Shown here one piece after another: positions 53,474 to 61,458 of a stretch of DNA of 64,000 bases; position 1 is the stretch's first letter; every line of letters begins with the position of its first letter. This DNA comes from Methylophilus sp. 5 (lineage in GTDB: Bacteria > Pseudomonadota > Gammaproteobacteria > Burkholderiales > Methylophilaceae), in assembly GCF_000515275.1 (NCBI RefSeq), contig NZ_KI911560.1, forward strand, positions 2,232,001 to 2,296,000, given 5' to 3'. A model generated the notes under the pieces. It saw nothing but the letters and a program-made list of their open reading frames with translations. It searched no databases and was not told the DNA's origin. The position numbers and the translations under genes were made by a program.

Positions 53474-53499
53474 AAAAAGGGGCATTGCAGCCCCTTTTT
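53474..53499 (-). terminator. Intrinsic terminator between pstS and pstC
   Basis: Stem AAAAAGGGGC / GCCCCTTTTT around ATTGCA. On the minus strand, transcripts from pstS meet it directly after the stop, so pstCAB are reached by partial read-through or have their own promoter. Confidence 0.9.
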
Positions 53500-53503
53500 A
53501 TGA

Positions 53504-54499
53504 TTACTTGATACGGGATAACAAGTCAGTAATTTTGATGCCGACTTCAGACGTACCGTTGAAGCCAGTGCCTGGTTTCATCGCCTTGAAGTGTTCTTTC
53601 ACTGCGGTGTAGTCTGCTTTTGGCAGCGGCACGTATTTCACTTCTTTCACCAGCTCTGGCGCGTTTTCCAGGTAGTAGTTCACGAAGGCTTTCACTTCTG
53701 GTCTGAATGCAGCAGCTGTTGCGTTGACGTAAATAAACAATGGGCGGGATAACGGCTGATAAGTGCCATCCATCACGGTTGCCTCAGATGGCAACACTGG
53801 TTTGCCGCCTTCTTTACCGATCACAGGCACCGCTTTCAGCTTGTCAGTGTTTTCCAGGTAGTAAGCCAGGCCAAAGTAAGCCATGCCACCCGCGTTACCG
53901 GCCACGCCTTGCACCAATACGTTGTCATCTTCAGACGGTGTGTAGTCAGTACGGCTGGCTTTGGCTTTGCCATTCACCGCTTCGGTGAAGTAGTCAAATG
54001 TACCAGAGGCCGTACCTGGGCCATACAGGTTGATTGGTTTGTCTGGGTAAGTAGCATTGACGTCTTTCCAGCTTTTGACTTTTGAGCCTGGCTCCCAGAT
54101 TTTTTTCAGCTCGGCTACGGTGATTTGTTTCACCCAGTCGTTTTTGCCGTTCACCACCACCGTCAATGCATCGTAAGCAACAGGCAATTCAATAAATTGC
54201 ACGCCGCCTTCTTTACACGCATCGATTTCTTTTTGTGAAATAGGGCGTGACGCATCTGAAATATCGGTTTCGCCGCGGCAGAACTTTTTAAAGCCGCCGC
54301 CAGTGCCAGATTCGCCGACAGTGACTTTGATACCTTTAGCGCGCTGAAACTCTTCAGCCACGGCTTCGGTAATCGGATAAACCGTACTAGAACCATCAAT
54401 CTTGATGATCTTGTCCGCAGCCGCTGCTGAGTGCGTGAAGCTAAATGCCTGAACGATCAGACCGGCCATTAAAGTATTGCGGAACAAACGGGTTTTCAT
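53504..54499 (-). CDS. pstS: Phosphate-binding periplasmic protein
   Basis: Substrate-binding protein of 331 residues with a signal peptide ([19 protein letters not shown]). Phosphate-binding signatures: [19 protein letters not shown] near residue 32, [20 protein letters not shown] near residue 62, and [14 protein letters not shown] near residue 163. It delivers phosphate to PstCAB. A Pho-box-like pair of TTGTCAC/TTGTCAT repeats lies about 60-75 nt upstream on its strand. Confidence 0.95.
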   Translation of the reverse strand: MKTRLFRNTLMAGLIVQAFSFTHSAAAADKIIKIDGSSTVYPITEAVAEEFQRAKGIKVTVGESGTGGGFKKFCRGETDISDASRPISQKEIDACKEGGVQFIELPVAYDALTVVVNGKNDWVKQITVAELKKIWEPGSKVKSWKDVNATYPDKPINLYGPGTASGTFDYFTEAVNGKAKASRTDYTPSEDDNVLVQGVAGNAGGMAYFGLAYYLENTDKLKAVPVIGKEGGKPVLPSEATVMDGTYQPLSRPLFIYVNATAAAFRPEVKAFVNYYLENAPELVKEVKYVPLPKADYTAVKEHFKAMKPGTGFNGTSEVGIKITDLLSRIK

Positions 54500-54558
54500 C
54501 TATACACTCCTGTGTTTGGTGTTGTCTGTTGTGATGCACGAAATCATAAGAATTTAAT

Positions 54559-54576
54559 ATGACAAAAATGTGACAA
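54559..54576 (-). promoter_or_regulatory. Pho-box-like direct repeat upstream of pstS
   Basis: On the minus strand TTGTCAC and TTGTCAT are separated by ATTT, an 11-bp repeat spacing as in PhoB sites (CTGTCAT-type). It lies about 60 nt before the pstS ATG. Confidence 0.75.
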
Positions 54577-54581
54577 AAAAT

Positions 54582-54609
54582 AAAAAAGGCGCAGTCTGCG
54601 CCCTTTTTT
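54582..54609 (-). terminator. Intrinsic terminator after pit
   Basis: On the minus strand the stem GGCGCA / TGCGCC around GAC is followed by TTTTTT. It separates pit from pstS. Confidence 0.88.
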
Positions 54610-54622
54610 GTCCCTTTTTTCC

Positions 54623-55624
54623 TTACAGCAAGCTTTCACCGATATGGTAAGCAATGGCTGCCATGATCGCGGCACAAGGAATAGTGAGCACCCATGCCCA
54701 CACAATGCGCGAAGCCAACCCCCAGCGCACGGCCGTCATCCGGCGCGACAGACCAACGCCGACAATCGCGCCGGTAATGGTATGCGTGGTGGAGACTGGA
54801 ATCCCCAGGCTGGTGGCCAAAAATAAGGCAATCGAGCCAGAGGTTTGCGCCGCAAAGCCACCTGTGGGGCGAATTTTGGTAATGCCCATGCCCATGGTGC
54901 GGACAATGCGCCAGCCGCCAAACAGCGTGCCCAGGCCCATGGCCAGCTGGCAGGCGATCACCACCCAAAACGGTACATGAAAGTCACCTTGCAAATAGCC
55001 ATTAGCAAACAGTAATACAGTAATGATGCCCATGGTTTTTTGCGCGTCGTTGGCGCCGTGGCCCAGGCTGAACAGTGACGACGAAATAAATTGCAGCTTG
55101 TTAAAGCGGCTTTCGATTTTGTAGGGCGAGGATTTTTGAAATACCCACATAATGCCTATCGACAGCAGCAGCGCGAGTAACATGCCAAACAGTGGCGACA
55201 AGATAATCGCAATGCCGGTGCTGATCAGTTTACTGCCGATAATGACGCCTTTGGTGCCTGAGTGTGCCATGCCTGCACCTATCAAGCCGCCAATCAGCGC
55301 GTGTGAAGAAGAGGAGGGGATGCCAAACCACCAGGTGATGACGTTCCAGGCAATGGCGCCAAACAACGCGCCAAAGATCACTGTGTTATTGACGATGTTG
55401 GGGTCAATAATGCCTTTGCCTACCGTGTCAGCCACGTGCAGGCCAAAAAACATAAACGCCACAAAGTTGAAAAAGGCAGCCCAGATCACAGCCGCTTGCG
55501 GGGTCAGTAAACGGGTCGACACCATGAGCGCAATCGAGTTGGCCGCATCGTGAAAACCGTTCATAAAGTCAAAAATCAAGGCGACGAAGACCAGCACCGC
55601 CATGACTAAAATCACATGATCCAT
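54623..55624 (-). CDS. pit: Inorganic phosphate transporter, PiT family
   Basis: Permease of 333 residues with about ten helices. Both PiT repeats are visible: FDFMNGFHDAANSIALMVSTR near residue 18 (split across two helices) and SLGHGANDAQKTMGIITV near residue 192. It carries metal-phosphate with protons and is the low-affinity system. It starts 21 nt behind the DUF47 gene and is presumably cotranscribed with it. Confidence 0.94.
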   Translation of the reverse strand: MDHVILVMAVLVFVALIFDFMNGFHDAANSIALMVSTRLLTPQAAVIWAAFFNFVAFMFFGLHVADTVGKGIIDPNIVNNTVIFGALFGAIAWNVITWWFGIPSSSSHALIGGLIGAGMAHSGTKGVIIGSKLISTGIAIILSPLFGMLLALLLSIGIMWVFQKSSPYKIESRFNKLQFISSSLFSLGHGANDAQKTMGIITVLLFANGYLQGDFHVPFWVVIACQLAMGLGTLFGGWRIVRTMGMGITKIRPTGGFAAQTSGSIALFLATSLGIPVSTTHTITGAIVGVGLSRRMTAVRWGLASRIVWAWVLTIPCAAIMAAIAYHIGESLL

Positions 55625-55645
55625 GTTGAGTTCCTGGTGAGGGTC

Positions 55646-56302
55646 TTAGATGCGTTCAAGCACAACGCCATGAATCACGTCGGCCACGTCTTCACAGCTA
55701 TCGACGGCTTCTTCAAACAGGTCATACAGCTGTTTTGAGCGAATCAAGGTGCGCGCATCGTGGTCTTCTGAAAACAGCCGGTGCATGCCAGAGCGCATAA
55801 TATGATCTGCTTCGCCTTCGATTTTGCTGATTTCTTCACAGGTGCGCAAAATACGCTCAGCATTTTTCATGTCAGACAGCATGTGTACTGCGTCCTGCAC
55901 TTTTTCAGCCGCGCGTAACAGGATTTGTGCCAGCGCCACCATTTCTGGCGTGAACTTGCTATTGCCGTAAATTTCGACGCTCTGCGGAATCGCTTCCATG
56001 TAGTCGATGATATCATCTAGCGCCATGGCTAGTTCACGAATTTCGCGACGATCAAACGGCGTGATAAAGGTTTTATGTAGCGACAGCAAGATTTCTTTGG
56101 TGTATTCATCCGCCTCGGATTCAATGTCACGAATATCGGAAAAATGTTTATGAAAACCCGCCTGGTCAACCTCAGCAGCCATCAATGCCAACACTTTGGA
56201 ACCACGCACCGCACAATCGGCCAAACGGTTAAACAGTACAAAATAGTTATCGTTTCTGGGGCTGATTGCAGCCATGATGCGGCCAAAAGTGGCATTCGCC
56301 AT
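55646..56302 (-). CDS. PhoU-like DUF47 protein
   Basis: Helical protein of 218 residues of the DUF47 (PhoU-like) family, which is usually encoded next to pit genes. The fold is two three-helix-like bundles: ALMAAEVDQAGFHKHFSDIRDIESEADEYTKE and RTCEEISKIEGEADHIMRS carry the metal-binding E-D/E-x3-D patterns. The ATG at 56302 is chosen over upstream in-frame codons because AGGGAG lies 9 nt ahead and the sequence then begins MANATFGRIMAA. Pho-box-like repeats lie at 56332-56372. It probably modulates Pit. Confidence 0.88.
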   Translation of the reverse strand: MANATFGRIMAAISPRNDNYFVLFNRLADCAVRGSKVLALMAAEVDQAGFHKHFSDIRDIESEADEYTKEILLSLHKTFITPFDRREIRELAMALDDIIDYMEAIPQSVEIYGNSKFTPEMVALAQILLRAAEKVQDAVHMLSDMKNAERILRTCEEISKIEGEADHIMRSGMHRLFSEDHDARTLIRSKQLYDLFEEAVDSCEDVADVIHGVVLERI

Positions 56303-56619
56303 TGGGTACTCCCTGGTGGTTTCAAAGTTTTGTGACAGGGATTTTACTATTTTGTGACAATGTTTGTGACAAAAATATGTGTTTAAGACTAAATTACAAA
56401 ATGTGGGATGCATCATAAGCTGCAAGTAATACAAAATTAATTTCAAGTTTTAATTCCGAATGTTGCAAGTCAGATACGATGTCTAGGCTATTTTGATATA
56501 TTTATCAATAAGCAGAGTCAATCTTCGACAAAAGGGATAGGTCTTAGTAATTACTGCCTGACTCTAGCTTTAAAAATATCAAATTAAAAACTACAACTAA
56601 GAAAAGTGAGTTGGAACTT
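56303..56619. other. Divergent promoter gap between the phosphate island and the Gabija cassette
   Basis: No gene seen. The left part holds the Pho-box-like repeats of the DUF47 gene; the rest is A+T-rich and should contain the promoter of the gajA-type gene, but I could not define a convincing -35/-10 pair. No direct repeats or tRNA remnant marking an insertion border were found by eye. Confidence 0.6.
56332..56372 (-). promoter_or_regulatory. Pho-box-like repeats upstream of the DUF47-pit operon
   Basis: On the minus strand TTGTCAC occurs at 56372-56366 and 56360-56354, and CTGTCAC at 56338-56332. The first two are 12 bp apart and the second and third 22 bp (two turns), close to PhoB half-site spacing. 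A TAGTAAAAT -10-like stretch lies between. Confidence 0.65.
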
Positions 56620-58344
56620 ATGTACTTGTATCGAATGTCCATTGAAGGCTTTAGAAAACTAGAGAAATTAGAAATCCGGTTCAAGAAAGGTTTGAATTTA
56701 ATTGTTGGCCCGAACAATGCTGGTAAAACCGCAATCATAGATGCACTTAGAGTTCTTCTTTCAACAGGAGACGAAGGTGCATTAAGAGTTTCTGACCTGG
56801 ATTTGCATGTAAAAAAAGATGGCTCTTCTGAAACTCAAGCGACATTCAGCTTTGTCTTTAGGGGCTTAGATGCAAAAGAAGAGGCTGATTTTGTACAGGC
56901 ATTACAACCAGTATATTCGGCGGGAGTAATAGTTGAGTATGAGGCATTGCTTGCTATCCGTTATACCAGCGTTCCCACTTCATCACGACTTCAAGTAAAA
57001 CGTTGGGCAGGACTTCATGAAGAGACACCCGTGTCAGTAGAGATGCTGGATGACTTAAGGGCTGTTTATCTTCCGCCCTTGCGTGATCCGGCTCTAGGCC
57101 TTAAGCCAGGAAGAGCCAGTCAAATTGCTAAACTAATTCAGTGCTTAGTGCCCCCTTCTTCGGCTGATGTGACTCAAGTTGAAGATGCTTTGAAGAAACT
57201 AGATGACGAGCTAAAAAAAACAAATGCTATCAAAGGAACTCGGGAAGCTATCACCAAACGACATTCTGAAATGATGGGAGATGTATTAAGTCAACCAATA
57301 GATGTGAGCTTAAGTGCTAACGACTTCAAGAAAGTAGCTGCGCGTTTAGGAATGTTGATTTCATCTCTTGAAGTTGAGCAAAATGGATTGGGGTTTAATA
57401 ATCTGATCTTCATGGCCATAGTTTTAAGTGAGCTGGCGATGAATAAAGACGCAGCTTACAGAGCACTTTTAGTAGAAGAGCCGGAGGCTCATCTACATCC
57501 GCAATTGCAAGCAGTGTTACTGAATTACCTTAAAACAGTGGAAATACCCTCAGAGGGTGAAAGTGCAGTACAAGTATTTTTGACAAGCCATTCGCCCAAT
57601 TTTGCAGCATTGGCTGATTTGGATTCTATTGGATGTGTTTATCACCACAACGAGGTAATTGAAGCGTTTTTCCCAAGGGAAATTGCATTCGAAAAAAAGA
57701 AAAAGGAAAAACTTCAACGCTATCTGAATGTAACTAGAGCGGAGTTATTTTTTGCTAGAAGGATAATCTTAGTTGAAGGTGCAGCTGAGCTTTTCCTAGT
57801 GGACTCACTAGCACGAAGGCTTGGGTACGATCTTAAAAAACATGCTGTAAGTATCATTAGCACTGATGGTTTAAATTTCGATGCTTTCATACCTCTTTTT
57901 GGCAAAGAACAATGTAAGATCCGAGTGGCTATACTTAGTGACTCTGATGAAACAGGGTTTCCAGCTAAGGGTGCTACCCCAACTCTTTCCGCGAACGCAA
58001 AACTCCTAGAAACAAAATCAGATGACTATCTGAAATCTTTCTTTTCGCTGAAAACATTTGAATATGAACTAGGCCTTGAAGCTGAGAATCAGGCCACTAT
58101 GTTAGAGGCATTGAAGGAAATAAATCCTGGTATTGGCAAAGCCCTTGAAACCGCAGTGAATGGCGCAGCAATAGCTGATCGACCACGGATTTTGTTCGAA
58201 GGAATGTTTGACCGTGGCAAAGGATTAACCAATATTCAAAAAGGTGCCTTTAGTCAATCCTTGGCACAAACTCTTTCTAAGGATGAAAATAAGTTCATAG
58301 CGCCTGAATACATTAAGAATGCATTCGAGTTTATATGCAATTAA
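56620..58344 (+). CDS. gajA: Gabija protein GajA, OLD-family ATPase/Toprim nuclease
   Basis: Protein of 574 residues, the usual GajA size. The N-terminal ABC-type ATPase shows Walker A GPNNAGKT (30-37), Walker B ALLVEEPEAHLHPQ (282-295) and the LTSHSPN switch histidine (321-327). The C-terminal Toprim domain has the acidic residue in LVEGAAE (about 386), the DxD in LSDSDETG (441-443) and a lysine in QKGAFSQ (541). In Gabija this protein is a DNA nuclease activated when phage replication depletes nucleotides. The ATG at 56620 follows GGAAC; a TTG at 56611 is possible. It overlaps the helicase gene by 10 nt. Codon and base usage are more A+T-rich than the neighbours, suggesting acquisition. Confidence 0.9.
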   Translation: MYLYRMSIEGFRKLEKLEIRFKKGLNLIVGPNNAGKTAIIDALRVLLSTGDEGALRVSDLDLHVKKDGSSETQATFSFVFRGLDAKEEADFVQALQPVYSAGVIVEYEALLAIRYTSVPTSSRLQVKRWAGLHEETPVSVEMLDDLRAVYLPPLRDPALGLKPGRASQIAKLIQCLVPPSSADVTQVEDALKKLDDELKKTNAIKGTREAITKRHSEMMGDVLSQPIDVSLSANDFKKVAARLGMLISSLEVEQNGLGFNNLIFMAIVLSELAMNKDAAYRALLVEEPEAHLHPQLQAVLLNYLKTVEIPSEGESAVQVFLTSHSPNFAALADLDSIGCVYHHNEVIEAFFPREIAFEKKKKEKLQRYLNVTRAELFFARRIILVEGAAELFLVDSLARRLGYDLKKHAVSIISTDGLNFDAFIPLFGKEQCKIRVAILSDSDETGFPAKGATPTLSANAKLLETKSDDYLKSFFSLKTFEYELGLEAENQATMLEALKEINPGIGKALETAVNGAAIADRPRILFEGMFDRGKGLTNIQKGAFSQSLAQTLSKDENKFIAPEYIKNAFEFICN

Positions 58345-60053
58345 TCGATACATTCGCGCCAACTCATGAACAACAAGCGATCATCGGGGCAGAATTAGTT
58401 TCATCATGCATCATTGCCTGTGCGGGAAGTGGTAAGACTACGACTGCTGTGCGTAGAGTGTTGCAAGTTAACAAAGAGATGCAAGCAACTTATGGAAATG
58501 TTCTATTACTTTCATTTTCGAATGTGGCTGTAGATACCTTCCGTACGGAATATAACGCTCTTGCTAAGCAAACAGCCTTATTAAATAAAGCCAGGATTGA
58601 AACACTAGATGGTTTTCTGGCGAATTTCATAATTCGTCCACATGGTTCAAGAATTATGGGATGCAGCCGCCAACCTTTCTGGATTAGTGGTGATGAGGCA
58701 TTTTTAACTAATTTCCGGGTCTGGGAAACAACTCGTCCTAGAGATATCGCAAACTTAGTTATTCAAGTAGATGATCAGGGTTTCAAGTACATTGTTAGAG
58801 AAAATAACTTCGACGTTAGCATTGAAAAGTATGCCGCTAATACTGCTATCAACAAGCTTGGAGTAATTGGTGCCTATACCTATGAGTTAGGTCGATACTG
58901 GGCAATAAATCTGCTGATGCAAGAGCCGAAACTACTTTCAGCTCTCTCTAAACGTTTTCCCCATATCATTGTAGATGAGGCACAAGACATAGGTGTTTTG
59001 CATGAGTGTCTTTTGAGGTTACTTCAACAGGAAGGATCGACAATTACTTTGATTGGAGATCCCAATCAAGCCATTTTTGAATTCGCTGATGCCGATGGCA
59101 AGTATTTAATCGAAGAATCTAAAAAACCTGCAAATAAAGCATTTCAATTATCTGAAAACAGAAGGTCACTTGCTCCTATTGTGAGCTTAGCTAACAAACT
59201 CACTTCCTCCAAAAGCCAACCAGTTAGGCAACCATCTCAACGTAAGCATGGGATTTTTTACGTAAAGTACGATCACAAGGATATTACGACTGCTGTGGAG
59301 ATATTTACATCCATTCTCGATACGGCCAAATATGATTTGTCTGAAGCCGCAATCTTGTGCCGAGGCACTACAATGTTGAACAACTTATTGGGTTCGAGTA
59401 CAAATGTTGGGGTTGGTGCTACAGCGTTACTAGCTGAAGCAGCTGTATTACGAGATCAACGAGGTGATATTTCTGAAGCTTTCAATCGTATAGTTTCAGC
59501 GATAATCAATCTACTAAACAAGCCAGATAATGATCTTAAGGCCAAATTGCTAGCTAACATTTCCGAAATAACATTTAAACAATTGCGCAGACAGCTGTGG
59601 AGTTTTTTAAGAGATAGTAAGCAGGGGTTACCATCCGCTAACTTAAAAGGTACTTCTCAATGGTTTGTGGCTTTAAAGACCAATGTGAACAACTTACTAA
59701 GTCAGATAGAGGCTACGTCCAGATATTCACGAATTTCTTCGTGGGCAAATAGATTAACTAAGGCAAAAATCGATGATATCCCATTGTATGCCAGCGATCT
59801 TGCAACAACAAAAAACAATTCCGTCTTAGTTGAGACTGTTCACAAAGCAAAAGGTAAAAGCATTTCAGCAGTGATGTACTTGGCAAGAACTGAGGATATA
59901 AATAATCTATTAACAGGAACTCTAAACGAGGAAGGACGAATAGGATATGTGGCAATTACTCGTGCGAAAGATTTGCTAATTCTTGGTGTACCTAATTCTG
60001 CGAAAAAACAAGTTATAGAATCAATTGAGGGTTTAGGATTTCAAGCTTGGTGA
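58335..60053 (+). CDS. gajB: Gabija protein GajB, UvrD/PcrA-like helicase
   Basis: Superfamily 1A helicase-like protein of 572 residues. Walker A is ACAGSGKTTT (28-37), motif II VDEAQDI (213-219), motif III GDPNQAIFEF (241-250), motif IV ENRRS (274-278), motif V VHKAKG (502-507) and motif VI GYVAITRAK (537-545). In Gabija GajB is activated by DNA ends from GajA and hydrolyses nucleotides. The length exceeds the commonly described GajB (about 490) by some 75-80 residues, with extra sequence between motifs IV and V. A 10-nt overlap with gajA shows coupled translation. Confidence 0.9.
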   Translation: MQLIDTFAPTHEQQAIIGAELVSSCIIACAGSGKTTTAVRRVLQVNKEMQATYGNVLLLSFSNVAVDTFRTEYNALAKQTALLNKARIETLDGFLANFIIRPHGSRIMGCSRQPFWISGDEAFLTNFRVWETTRPRDIANLVIQVDDQGFKYIVRENNFDVSIEKYAANTAINKLGVIGAYTYELGRYWAINLLMQEPKLLSALSKRFPHIIVDEAQDIGVLHECLLRLLQQEGSTITLIGDPNQAIFEFADADGKYLIEESKKPANKAFQLSENRRSLAPIVSLANKLTSSKSQPVRQPSQRKHGIFYVKYDHKDITTAVEIFTSILDTAKYDLSEAAILCRGTTMLNNLLGSSTNVGVGATALLAEAAVLRDQRGDISEAFNRIVSAIINLLNKPDNDLKAKLLANISEITFKQLRRQLWSFLRDSKQGLPSANLKGTSQWFVALKTNVNNLLSQIEATSRYSRISSWANRLTKAKIDDIPLYASDLATTKNNSVLVETVHKAKGKSISAVMYLARTEDINNLLTGTLNEEGRIGYVAITRAKDLLILGVPNSAKKQVIESIEGLGFQAW

Positions 60054-60089
60054 ATAATTGATTAGCCACTACTTAAAGGTGACTCTCGT

Positions 60090-61178
60090 ATGGCATCAAA
60101 TAAAAATCAACATTTTGTGCCTCGCTGCTACCTTAGGCCATTTTCACAAAATGACGGTAAAACAATAAATTTATACAACATTGATCGAGACAAACTAATA
60201 TTTGATACCGCATTGAAGAATCAATGTTCAAGAGATTATTTCTATGGAAAGGATGACAACCTAGAAAGAGCCATTCAGCAAGTCGAAAGGCTTTATGCCA
60301 GTCTATTACCGCATCTACTTCAACCTGGCTTCGTGTTGAATACGGATGCATCTAGCATTCTTTTTAGATTTTGGTTGCTACAACATCATAGAACGGAAGC
60401 TGCATCAATTCGTATGGCTCAAATGACTGGTGAGGCAAATGGTTTGCTTGGCGACTCGCGGTTGTCTGTAGCTTTAGAAATTAAACAAGCAGTGCAAATC
60501 TCAATGCAGACCTTTGCAGACTATATGTATGCGCTAGATGATCTAAAAATAATATTAATAGAGAACAAGACTGATAAGCCATTCATTACTTCTGATGATC
60601 CAGCAGTGATTGTCAACCGTTTTGCTGACAGTAAGCGCGTTGATGAGCGAAGTTATGGTTTGAATGCAGCTGGACTTATTTGTTTACTTCCGCTATCCCC
60701 TAGAGTTTATTGTATGTTCTACGACGACTGTGTTTATGGCATTAAAAGTACTAACAACTGGACATCGATAAAATCAACTAGGGATGTAGACTCGCTTAAT
60801 GCAACCCAACTTTTAAATTGCTTTGCAAATCTATATTTTAAAGAAAAAGATGATTCCAGTATTTTCTCTAATTTACGAAATACAAATCTAAATATTAGGC
60901 CAGTCGAACGTTACCGAATTCATTATGCTATTAAAACTAAGACTGAAAATGACCACGAAGTTTTCACTGTGGTTGATAAAAAGAACATTCCAAATCACAC
61001 GCATGCATTACTACATCTCTTAGCTGTTCATATCAAACCAAGTAATTGGCCAAGCCTCTTGAGATGGAGGCCAAGCGGGTATTATTATTCAAACAAGTTT
61101 GGAAGGGTATGTGTACGCAAAGCGCATATTGTCAGTAGCCACTCAAATCCCTATATGAGAGTGAAAACTGGCCAGTAA
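60090..61178 (+). CDS. DUF4238 family protein linked to the Gabija genes
   Basis: Protein of 362 residues. The DUF4238 hallmark NQHFVPRCYLRPFS is at residues 6-19, followed by FWLLQHHRTEA near residue 94, FITSDDPAVIVN (165-176) and LLPLSPRVYCMFYDD (199-213). The conserved His, Arg and Asp pattern suggests an enzyme, but no function is established to my knowledge. It starts 36 nt after gajB with AAAGGTGA 9 nt before the ATG, same strand and same A+T-rich composition, so it probably belongs to the same transcript. It might be an accessory effector or regulator of the defence cassette, or an unrelated passenger. Confidence 0.8.
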   Translation: MASNKNQHFVPRCYLRPFSQNDGKTINLYNIDRDKLIFDTALKNQCSRDYFYGKDDNLERAIQQVERLYASLLPHLLQPGFVLNTDASSILFRFWLLQHHRTEAASIRMAQMTGEANGLLGDSRLSVALEIKQAVQISMQTFADYMYALDDLKIILIENKTDKPFITSDDPAVIVNRFADSKRVDERSYGLNAAGLICLLPLSPRVYCMFYDDCVYGIKSTNNWTSIKSTRDVDSLNATQLLNCFANLYFKEKDDSSIFSNLRNTNLNIRPVERYRIHYAIKTKTENDHEVFTVVDKKNIPNHTHALLHLLAVHIKPSNWPSLLRWRPSGYYYSNKFGRVCVRKAHIVSSHSNPYMRVKTGQ

Positions 61179-61421
61179 ATTCTGCATTGAACTATTGGTT
61201 AAAGGTTACTGAACATCGGTCAAGAGCTCTTCAATTGGGAGTATGTCACTTGCATTTTATTGGTTAATTTCATCTGATAATTGCAACATATAGGGTTGAA
61301 CGCTTGCAGCTTATAGGAACGAATCCTTTGTAAGTCTTTGAATCCATTAAATAGCAACTTTCACCATTTGGGGGAGTCCACAAAGGGCGGTATTGGCGCT
61401 GAATCGCCGTTTTAGCTGCGG

Positions 61422-61427
61422 TATAAT
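61422..61427 (+). promoter_or_regulatory. Likely -10 box of prfB
   Basis: Consensus TATAAT, 31 nt before the prfB ATG. A convincing -35 was not found at the usual spacing. The 61179-61421 stretch otherwise holds no gene; a small GGCG/CGCC hairpin lies around 61395-61408. Confidence 0.55.
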
Positions 61428-61458
61428 AGTGGTTTTTACACAATTTAAAACCAATCCT

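Noticed and set aside
56400..61400. Prophage or transposon carrying the Gabija genes.
   Set aside because: No integrase, transposase, terminal inverted repeats or clear flanking direct repeats were seen, so only acquisition in general can be inferred.
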